From Pirellulaceae bacterium (GTDB taxonomy: Bacteria; Planctomycetota; Planctomycetia; Pirellulales; Pirellulaceae): DNA of 6,585 bases. Made by a program: the position numbers and the translations under genes. The stretch lies in assembly GCA_013002105.1 (NCBI GenBank), contig JABDKS010000319.1, positions 1 to 6,585 of the forward strand. The letters are read 5' to 3'. The first letter of the stretch is position 1. Every line of letters begins with the position of its first letter. Under the pieces are notes generated by a model, which saw nothing but the letters and a program-made list of their open reading frames with translations, did not search any database and was not told the DNA's origin. This document shows, piece after piece, positions 1-5,009 of the stretch.

Positions 1-1
1 C

Positions 2-121
2 GCCACGCTGCTGCGTCTGTTGGGATTTGATCACAATCGTTTCAATTACCCTTTCCAAGGCTTGGATCAGAAGTTGACTGGCGTCAAACCAGCACAGGTG
101 ATCGAGGATATCCTGGCCTAG
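2..121 (+). CDS. DUF1501 domain-containing protein, C-terminal fragment
   Basis: The first 39 codons are open and end at TAG 119-121; the gene begins before the window. The peptide starts [20 protein letters not shown], continues with LDQKLTGV and ends in EDILA. This resembles the conserved tail of DUF1501 proteins, a sulfatase/alkaline-phosphatase-fold family, where an 'ATLLHLLGLDH..L.Y.{1-3}G.D.RLT' block lies just before the C-terminus. In planctomycetes DUF1501 genes usually follow genes for secreted DUF1549/DUF1553 cytochrome-like proteins; that partner would lie to the left and is not visible. The biochemical activity of the family is not firmly established. The call rests on the recalled tail motif only, because the catalytic core is outside the window. 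Confidence 0.75.
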   Translation, partial: ATLLRLLGFDHNRFNYPFQGLDQKLTGVKPAQVIEDILA

Positions 122-143
122 TGGCGATTAGTAAACCGTATCC

Positions 144-198
144 GTAGCTGGATCCACCAGAATTCAGCAGTCGCTGGGCGAACCGAAGTCTGGCGACT
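144..198. repeat. Intergenic palindromic element (two adjacent inverted repeats)
   Basis: Two inverted repeats sit side by side after the DUF1501 stop. GCTGGAT (147-153) pairs with ATTCAGC (162-168), seven pairs including one G-U, around an 8-nt loop. Directly after it, AGTCGC (169-174) is the exact reverse complement of GCGACT (193-198), with an 18-nt loop. From memory, sequences of the type 'GTAGCTGGAT..CCAGAATTCAGC' recur between genes in Rhodopirellula-like genomes. That dispersed-repeat reading is recollection, not something this window proves. A role in transcript ending or mRNA protection for the upstream gene is possible. Confidence 0.4.
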
Positions 199-213
199 CA
201 AGTCAATGAGACC

Positions 214-244
214 ACGTCGCGCGCAAGCAGTCGCTTGCCGACGT
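214..244. other. Strong 12-bp stem-loop between DUF1501 and DUF1080 genes
   Basis: ACGTCG (214-219) pairs with CGACGT (239-244), and GCAAGC (223-228) pairs with GCTTGC (233-238). This closes a 4-nt AGTC loop; the only defect is a 3-nt bulge at 220-222. It lies 46 nt before the DUF1080 start and about 90 nt after the DUF1501 stop. No T-run follows on either strand, so it is not a textbook intrinsic terminator. It could be a processing or attenuation structure in the DUF1080 leader, or a 3' stabiliser for the upstream message. Confidence 0.45.
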
Positions 245-290
245 AAAATGCAAACATCACATGAATTAACACTCCGAAAGCAATGTTCCA

Positions 291-935
291 ATGATGACCC
301 TATTTAGATTGATCGTCGTAACAATCGTTCTGCAGATCTCGCCGTTGGCCGTCCAGGCACAGGACAGTGTGAAAGACAGTGCCGTCGAGCCGCAATGGAC
401 AACACTCTTTGACGGCAAGACGATGGACGGTTGGGAGAAAGTCGGCAAAGACGACAGCCATTGGGCGATCGAAGACGGCATGATTGCGGGTTCCGGCACC
501 CAGTCGATGCTGGTTTGCACGAAAGGACCCTTCAAAAACTTTCGCTATCGGGTCGAAGCGAAGATCAATGACGGCGGCAATTCAGGAGTTTACTTCCGCA
601 CGACTCGAAAGCCCGGATTCATGGACGGCTATGAAGCTAAAGTCGCTAGCACTCATACCGATCCAATCCGCACTGGTTCACTGGACGGTTTTTGTCATGT
701 CTACAGGCAGCACGTCAAAACGGATGAATGGTTTACTTACGAAATCGAAGTTCGCGACGATGTCTGGCGCGGCCGCGAGATGACTCGGATCAAGATCACT
801 GTCAATGACAACGAACTGTACGAGTACATGGATTTTGCCAAGACCTATCCGGCAGGTCACTTTGCATTTCAACAGCACGATCCCGACAGCAAAGTTCATA
901 TTCGCAAGGTCGAAGTGCTGCCACTGGCTGACTGA
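291..935 (+). CDS. Secreted DUF1080 (3-keto-disaccharide hydrolase-like) protein
   Basis: This encodes a 214-residue exported protein. Residues 1-24 form a signal peptide: a short polar start, a hydrophobic core (LIVVTIVLQISPLA) and an AQA-type end. The mature part is one DUF1080 domain (PF06439), a concanavalin-like beta-sandwich. Hallmarks are LFDGKTMDGW (39-48), GNSGVYFR (96-103), GYEAKV (113-118), TGSLDG (128-133) and the terminal strand block GHFAFQQHDPDSKVHIRKVE (189-208). DUF1080 proteins are annotated as 3-keto-disaccharide hydrolases, but specificity varies and cannot be read here. Length is normal for a single-domain member. ATG 291 is used; ATG 294 is equally possible and leaves the mature protein unchanged. 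Only a weak GAAAG (276-280) precedes it. The stop at 933-935 is followed in the same frame by a sulfatase remnant. Neighbouring secreted carbohydrate enzymes suggest polysaccharide breakdown outside the cytoplasm. Confidence 0.9.
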   Translation: MMTLFRLIVVTIVLQISPLAVQAQDSVKDSAVEPQWTTLFDGKTMDGWEKVGKDDSHWAIEDGMIAGSGTQSMLVCTKGPFKNFRYRVEAKINDGGNSGVYFRTTRKPGFMDGYEAKVASTHTDPIRTGSLDGFCHVYRQHVKTDEWFTYEIEVRDDVWRGREMTRIKITVNDNELYEYMDFAKTYPAGHFAFQQHDPDSKVHIRKVEVLPLAD

Positions 936-1274
936 ACAACTTGCCAAAAGTTCGTCGATCAAACGAGCGATGCACAGAACGTCCACATCGGGAGCGTTGC
1001 CAAACACGAACCATTCGAAGGCGGAACGCGTGTCCCATTCGTCGTTCGTTGGCGGGGGAAAGTACCACCTGGACGCGTTGACACGGCGAATGTGACGTCG
1101 TTCATGGATTGGCTACCAACCCTTTGCTCGATCGCGGCAATCAACGAACTCCCCGATCAACTTGATGGCGAAAATGTGTCGGACACGTGGTTCGGTGAAA
1201 ATCGTACGCGCAAGACACGGCTGTTCGGGAAAGTGAGTTCGCCAGGAGCGGCAATCGCCATGCGTGACGACTAG
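936..1274 (+). pseudogene. Arylsulfatase remnant (C-terminal part only)
   Basis: After the DUF1080 stop the same frame stays open for 112 codons to TAG 1272-1274. The peptide matches the C-terminal third of planctomycete arylsulfatases (sulfatase family, PF00884). TSDAQNVHIGS (residues 10-20 of the stretch) resembles the 'TSDNGPENVHIGS' region. EGGTRVPFVVRW (28-39) and GKVPPGRVD (41-49) match the 'EGG.RVPF.VRWPGKVPAGRVD' block. VTSFMDWLPTLCSIA (53-67), LDGENVSDTWFGENRTRKT (76-94) and SSPGAAIAMRD (101-111) follow in the correct family order. The N-terminal half with the formylglycine motif CxPxR and the metal site is absent, as is the usual continuation after 'AIAMRDG'. The segment between HEPF and EGG also looks shortened. 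There is no credible start at the left edge; ATG 1092 would give only 60 residues. I read it as a deletion remnant, not an active enzyme. Long frame conservation suggests recent loss, or a retained segment. Confidence 0.8.
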
Positions 1275-1397
1275 GTGTCATCTGATAGATTGGTCGCGGC
1301 GAAACAGACGCTTCCATCACGACACATGTAGTTTGATCGCGTAGCGGGAAGAAGTGTTGTCCAGCTAGATCGTTCAGCCATTGAAAGACCTTTCACA
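1275..1397. other. Leader region of the GH71/99-like gene
   Basis: This 123-nt stretch separates the sulfatase remnant from the next gene. None of the + frames continues the sulfatase sequence beyond the TAG at 1272-1274. No clear -35/-10 pair was recognised. The only marked structure is a palindrome at its right end that touches the next start codon. Confidence 0.5.
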
Positions 1398-1400
1398 ATG
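1379..1400 (+). promoter_or_regulatory. Palindrome overlapping the glycosidase start codon
   Basis: TGAAAG (1382-1387) and CTTTCA (1390-1395) are exact reverse complements separated by two bases. An outer pair, CATTG (1379-1383) and CAATG (1396-1400), adds symmetry and includes the ATG at 1398. The weak ribosome-binding candidate GAAAG (1383-1387) lies inside the left arm. As RNA it could form about five pairs (TGAAA/TTTCA, GACC loop) and mask the ribosome site; as DNA it could be an operator. The structure is seen; the function is inferred and unproven. Confidence 0.25.
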
Positions 1401-2624
1401 AACCGCGTTTCGCTCATTTTGCTCGTGCTGTGCTCACCTGCGATCACAGTTGCAGACGAATCCTCGTCCAAAACCGTGGATCGATCGACACTCACGGGCA
1501 AAGTGATGTGTGGCTATCAAGGCTGGTTCAACTGCGAGGGCGATGGTGCCGACCTGGGATGGGAGCACTGGGCAAAGAACCGACGCCGTCCGCTTGCGCC
1601 CAAGAACGCGACGATCGATCTTTGGCCGGATATGACCGAGTACTCCGCCGACGAACGATTTGAAACTGGTTTCAAGCATGCGGATGGTCGAAGTGCCGAA
1701 GTTTTCAGTAGTGCCAATCGCGAAACGGTAATGCGGCACTTTCGTTGGATGCAAGACTACGGGATCGACGGAGCTTTTGTGCAACGGTTTGTTGTTTCAC
1801 AAGCACGGCCGGAGTTTTTGAGCCACCAAAACAAAGTGCTGTCTCATGCGCGCGACGGCGCAAAACAATCCGGGCGAGCATTGGCTGTGATGTACGATCT
1901 GTCGGGACTCGGCGCGGGCGAGGTCCAGCGTGCGCAAGCTGACTGGCGAACGATTCAAACCGAAATGAAGGTCGTGGCGGACGACGCTTACCTTCGGCAT
2001 AACGGTCGGCCCGTCGTCGCTGTCTGGGGCATTGGCTTCAACGATAATCGCAAGTACTCGCTGGACGAGTGCCTGACGCTGGTCCAATGGCTTCGATCCG
2101 AAGGCTGCGCCGTCATGGTCGGGGTGCCCGCATTTTGGCGCGAGATGCGACGAGACGCAGTGGCCGACGAAAAGCTTCACGAGATCATTCGGACGGCGGA
2201 TATTATCAGTCCCTGGAGCGTCGGTCGCTATGGAACTCCGGAGCAAGCCAAACGCCACGCTGACGAAGTCTGGGCAAAAGACCGTCAGTGGTGCCAGAGC
2301 GAGAAACTTGACTTCCTGCCCGTCGTCTTTCCCGGATTCAGCTGGCACAACGTGACGGGCGGAGAACTCGACGCGATCCCAAGACTGAAGGGAAAGTTTC
2401 TCTGGTCACAATTTACTGCTGCAAAGCATGTGGGTTGCAACATGATCTACGTCGCCATGTTTGACGAAGTCGATGAGGGAACCGCGATCTTCAAATGCAC
2501 GAATGATCCACCGGTCGGAGACGGCGTCCGGTTTCTGACATACGAGGGACTGCCGAGTGATCACTACCTCAAGCTCGTCGGGAAAGCAGGCAAGTTGCTT
2601 CGTGACGAAATTCAAATCGAATAA
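1398..2624 (+). CDS. Secreted GH71/GH99-like glycoside hydrolase
   Basis: This encodes a 408-residue exported protein. Residues 1-19 are a signal peptide (MNRVSLILLVLCSPAITVA). The rest is a single (beta/alpha)8-type domain of the GH71/GH99-like group, often named 'xylosidase/arabinosidase' in bacterial annotations. Signature segments are VMCGYQGWFNCEGDG (36-50), the barrel strand HFRWMQDYGIDGAFVQRF (114-131), RPVVAVWGIGF, and near the C-terminus MFDEVDEGTAIFK (354-366). The last block aligns with the 'WNEWHEGT' catalytic loop of GH99 endo-mannosidases/endo-mannanases; the two acidic residues correspond to Glu357 and Glu360. In characterised GH99 enzymes this glutamate pair drives retaining hydrolysis through an epoxide-type intermediate. 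The tryptophans around it are replaced (FDEVDEG), so the substrate may differ from alpha-mannan. Length is typical. ATG 1398 is chosen because it gives an intact signal peptide. Flanking DUF1080 and SASA genes support an extracellular or periplasmic glycan-degrading role. Confidence 0.8.
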   Translation: MNRVSLILLVLCSPAITVADESSSKTVDRSTLTGKVMCGYQGWFNCEGDGADLGWEHWAKNRRRPLAPKNATIDLWPDMTEYSADERFETGFKHADGRSAEVFSSANRETVMRHFRWMQDYGIDGAFVQRFVVSQARPEFLSHQNKVLSHARDGAKQSGRALAVMYDLSGLGAGEVQRAQADWRTIQTEMKVVADDAYLRHNGRPVVAVWGIGFNDNRKYSLDECLTLVQWLRSEGCAVMVGVPAFWREMRRDAVADEKLHEIIRTADIISPWSVGRYGTPEQAKRHADEVWAKDRQWCQSEKLDFLPVVFPGFSWHNVTGGELDAIPRLKGKFLWSQFTAAKHVGCNMIYVAMFDEVDEGTAIFKCTNDPPVGDGVRFLTYEGLPSDHYLKLVGKAGKLLRDEIQIE

Positions 2625-2658
2625 ACGGACACGACCACTTGCACGACCGGTACCGTGA

Positions 2659-2685
2659 AACGCGTGGTGTGAAAGAACCACCGTT
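2659..2685 (+). other. Stem-loop downstream of the GH71/99-like gene
   Basis: AACG (2659-2662) and GTGGT (2664-2668) pair with ACCACCGTT (2677-2685). This gives nine base pairs with one bulged C (2663) and an 8-nt GTGAAAGA loop. It starts 35 nt after the stop at 2622-2624. No T-run follows, so a factor-independent terminator is unlikely. It may be a message 3'-end or processing structure between this gene and the esterase gene. The rest of the 217-nt gap 2625-2841 shows no recognisable gene in any frame. Confidence 0.35.
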
Positions 2686-2841
2686 AAACCGACCGAGAAG
2701 TACGCTGAGGGGTAGGTGGATGTATCGACCACACAGAGAGTCGTTGAAAATCGTCGTCGCAACCGCCTCGCAATGTGCCGGTCGGTTATAGTCGCTCGTC
2801 GATCAAACCAAACGAAAGTTGGACGCTTCTCCAAGAGACAC

Positions 2842-4740
2842 ATGATCATGAGACCCTTTGCCGCCTTTCGTTCTTCTCTAATTGCCGCGTGTCTGACGCT
2901 CGGGTTGCCCTTGTGTGCATCGGTTCCTGCTCAGGAAAAGATGCCACGCCACGACGTTGTCGAAATCCCGGCAATTGGTGACCACTTGTGCGTCAGCAAT
3001 GTATTCCAGACCAATATGGTCTTGCAGCGAGACACGCCGGTATCGATTTGGGGATGGGCCGATGCTGGCGAGAAAGTCACGGTGACCTTTGACGGCAATC
3101 AGCAAGTGGCAACCGCCGGCACCGACCGATCTTGGAAAGTCACTCTGCCAGCGATGGTTGCCAGCACTACTGCACGCACTCTGACCGTCACCGGCACGGA
3201 CGAAACGCTCAAACTTGACAACATTCTCATAGGCGACGTTTGGGTGCTCGGCGGACAGAGCAACATGGAGTTCCCGCTCAGCCGAATTGAGAACGGGCCA
3301 CTTGAGATTGTCTCGGCCAATTTTCCGAACATCAGAATCTTGACCGTGCCCGCTGCAAACGGGGCCGAGACCAGAAAGGGGTTTCCAAGATTGCACGAGT
3401 GGAGTAGCTGGTCCAGCCGACATTTTCGCAAAGGCGACTGGGATGTTTGCACACCTGAAATCGCTCGCGAATTGTCCGCTATCGGTTACGTTTTCGCCCG
3501 TCGCATCCATATGACCACTCAAATCCCCATCGGCATCGTTGATGCATCGCGTGGTGGAACGACGGTAGAAACTTGGACACCCAACCCAGTCCTCCGAGAA
3601 ATGCAATCCGAGTCGGTCAAGACGTTGCTAGCCCAGTGGGACCAGAAAGTCGCAGACTGGGATCCGCAGGCAGATCTTGCAGGCCGAGTCGAACGCTATC
3701 GACAAAAAGTGGCCCGTCTGAAGAAAGAAGGCAAAGATGTTGCCGCCAACGAAACGGAACCATCGGATCTCCGACCAGGACCAGCCATGGATCAGAATCG
3801 GCCGGGCAACTGCTACGCAAGCATGATCGCTCCTATTGCAGGACTCCAGGTCAAGGGTGCGATTTTTCATCAAGGCTACAACAACTGCTTCAACGGAACC
3901 GAGGGCGCGATCATGTATCGAGACGTCTTTCCCAAAATGATTGCGGCTTGGCGGTCTGCATTCGGCGATCCCGAGATGCCCTTTGGAATTCTTTCGCTGT
4001 GTACCGAAGGGCCCGTTCAAACACTCGACAACTACTCCGAAATGATGGCCAATGCCGGCCCCTATGTTCGCGAGGCTCAATACAACACCTTCTTAGAACT
4101 GTTCAAGGCCGGCGACAAGAACATTGGATTTACAAGCACCTATGACTTGCGACGTCGATGGTATCATCCGCAACTGAAGATCCCGGCGGGCGAGCGTATC
4201 GCGCGGTGGGCCCTCGCGACGCAGTATGGTTACAGCAGTGAGATCCGCTGGAAGCCACCGATGGTTAATCAGACGAAAGTGGAAGACGGGCGGATCGTGC
4301 TGTACCTAGATGAACCCGCCGCCGCGGTCGACGATGGGGGGCCTATCTTGGGTTTTGCAGTTGCCGGCGAGGACCGGAAATTTCATCCGGCCCAAACCGA
4401 TCACCTGATCACGGGTCAAGACGACCGCGGTCGCCCTCGGAAAGACATGCAGGTTATTGTTCTTAGCAGTCCGATGGTTCCCAACCCGGTTCACTTCCGA
4501 TACGCATGGGCACGAAGCCCACTTGGCAACCTCCAGGCGAACCGTATGACCGATATTCCCTTCGCAACGCAGCGAAGCGATGACTGGCCGCTCGAACGCG
4601 TGCCACTTGGAGTGTTCGACGACAATACGGCAACGACACTTGATCGCGGCCAACGTCGCAAATTGCAAGAAGCTCTCCGCGAGCAAGATCTCCAGCGGCG
4701 ACTCCAAGCAGCCGAGACCCTGATCAAAAACAACATGTGA
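2842..4740 (+). CDS. Secreted sialate-O-acetylesterase-type (SASA) esterase
   Basis: This encodes a 632-residue exported SGNH-type carbohydrate esterase (SASA family, PF03629). Residues 1-30 form a signal peptide. An N-terminal beta-sandwich follows, marked by NVFQTNMVLQRDTPVSIWGW (53-72) and GEKVTVTF. The catalytic domain has GDVWVLGGQSNMEF with nucleophile Ser140, GIVDASRGGTTVETW, the block IFHQGYNNCFNG (Tyr346), and YDLRRRWYHP supplying Asp435 and His442 as likely triad partners. Classical members read 'WYQGESN' where this one has FHQGYNN. The C-terminus ends in a charged, probably helical/coiled tail (GQRRKLQEALREQDLQRRL onward). The frame is open back to ATG 2716, but the extra 42 basic residues do not look like a leader; ATG 2842 or 2848 begins a proper signal peptide, with a weak AAGAGA at 2833-2838. 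The likely role is removing acetyl groups from polysaccharides before or during cleavage by the neighbouring glycosidase. The acyl substrate is not determinable here. Confidence 0.88.
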   Translation: MIMRPFAAFRSSLIAACLTLGLPLCASVPAQEKMPRHDVVEIPAIGDHLCVSNVFQTNMVLQRDTPVSIWGWADAGEKVTVTFDGNQQVATAGTDRSWKVTLPAMVASTTARTLTVTGTDETLKLDNILIGDVWVLGGQSNMEFPLSRIENGPLEIVSANFPNIRILTVPAANGAETRKGFPRLHEWSSWSSRHFRKGDWDVCTPEIARELSAIGYVFARRIHMTTQIPIGIVDASRGGTTVETWTPNPVLREMQSESVKTLLAQWDQKVADWDPQADLAGRVERYRQKVARLKKEGKDVAANETEPSDLRPGPAMDQNRPGNCYASMIAPIAGLQVKGAIFHQGYNNCFNGTEGAIMYRDVFPKMIAAWRSAFGDPEMPFGILSLCTEGPVQTLDNYSEMMANAGPYVREAQYNTFLELFKAGDKNIGFTSTYDLRRRWYHPQLKIPAGERIARWALATQYGYSSEIRWKPPMVNQTKVEDGRIVLYLDEPAAAVDDGGPILGFAVAGEDRKFHPAQTDHLITGQDDRGRPRKDMQVIVLSSPMVPNPVHFRYAWARSPLGNLQANRMTDIPFATQRSDDWPLERVPLGVFDDNTATTLDRGQRRKLQEALREQDLQRRLQAAETLIKNNM

Positions 4741-4751
4741 GAGTGTGGCAT

Positions 4752-4764
4752 AGGCTTCCAGCCT
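4752..4764. repeat. AGGCT-TCC-AGCCT hairpin just after the esterase stop
   Basis: AGGCT and AGCCT are exact reverse complements around TCC, beginning 12 nt after the TGA. The context GGCATAGGCTTCCAGCCT resembles, from memory, a palindromic intergenic repeat ('CAGGCTGGAAGCCTGTG'-like) that is frequent in Rhodopirellula-type genomes. Here the outer arms are not complementary, so it would be a degenerate copy. Confidence 0.4.
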
Positions 4765-4807
4765 CTCGTTGCCGAACAAGTCCCACAGCAATTACGTGCA
4801 ATATCGA

Positions 4808-4820
4808 GTCGCGAAGCGAC
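4808..4820. repeat. GTCGC-GAA-GCGAC hairpin
   Basis: GTCGC (4808-4812) and GCGAC (4816-4820) pair perfectly around a stable GAA triloop. It lies about 70 nt after the esterase stop. Similar 'TCGCGAAGCGA' elements are, from memory, common between planctomycete genes. Its role is unknown. Confidence 0.35.
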
Positions 4821-4840
4821 GGCATGTTGGGTACCGCGTG

Positions 4841-4862
4841 ATTCGTGGAAACAGTTACGAAT
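4841..4862. repeat. ATTCGT/ACGAAT inverted repeat
   Basis: ATTCGT (4841-4846) is exactly reverse-complementary to ACGAAT (4857-4862), with a 10-nt loop. A six-pair stem of this kind is only modest evidence by itself; it is listed because it is one of a cluster. Confidence 0.25.
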
Positions 4863-4872
4863 GTCAAGATTT

Positions 4873-4908
4873 CGACCCGACGTAATCGGTTGGATTGCGG
4901 TTGGGTCG
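4873..4908. repeat. CGACCC/GGGTCG inverted repeat
   Basis: CGACCC (4873-4878) is exactly reverse-complementary to GGGTCG (4903-4908), with a 24-nt loop. It directly precedes the stronger hairpin at 4914-4933, so the two together could form a compact double stem-loop in RNA from either strand. Confidence 0.25.
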
Positions 4909-4913
4909 GGCTA

Positions 4914-4933
4914 CATCTCGGCGGAGCGAGATG
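4914..4933. terminator. CATCTCG/CGAGATG stem-loop, candidate bidirectional terminator
   Basis: CATCTCG (4914-4920) and CGAGATG (4927-4933) form seven perfect pairs around a GCGGAG loop. It is the strongest hairpin of this convergent gap, 77 nt beyond the Nudix stop (on -) and about 175 nt beyond the esterase stop (on +). There is no proper T-run on either side; only 'CTACTTTGG' follows on +. The terminator label is positional inference. It may instead be a dispersed palindromic repeat. Confidence 0.3.
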
Positions 4934-5009
4934 GCTACTTTGGGTTCGTGGCGCGGCGATGGGCTGCGCTTTCGTTCTGTCGCTGTTGGCCAAGGGACTG
5001 CGTCGTTGA

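Larger units (their letters stand above)
4741..5009. other. Convergent intergenic region rich in small palindromes
   Basis: This 269-nt gap lies between the 3' ends of the esterase (+) and Nudix (-) genes, where two terminators are expected. I found no convincing gene: the open frames here are unrelated in content to known proteins or are shadows of the Nudix gene. It holds at least five inverted repeats (4752-4764, 4808-4820, 4841-4862, 4873-4908, 4914-4933), none followed by a strong T-run. Transcript ends here may therefore rely on Rho or on RNA structure. Confidence 0.6.

Noticed and set aside
1092..1274. Sixty-residue ORF as an independent small gene.
   Set aside because: It is the end of the sulfatase-like stretch, whose homology continues upstream of this ATG.
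1271..1340. Minus-strand peptide NYMCRDGSVCFAATNLSDDT, reminiscent of the DUF1559 tail 'DGSVRFISD'.
   Set aside because: The match is a few residues only, with no upstream DUF1559 sequence; likely chance.
1797..2348. 183-codon minus-strand ORF within the glycosidase gene.
   Set aside because: It is a shadow of the GH71/99-like gene, whose own frame has a signal peptide and catalytic motifs.
2716..2841. Forty-two-codon N-terminal extension of the esterase frame from ATG 2716.
   Set aside because: It is arginine-rich, unlike the family N-terminus, and would bury the clear signal peptide that begins at 2842/2848.
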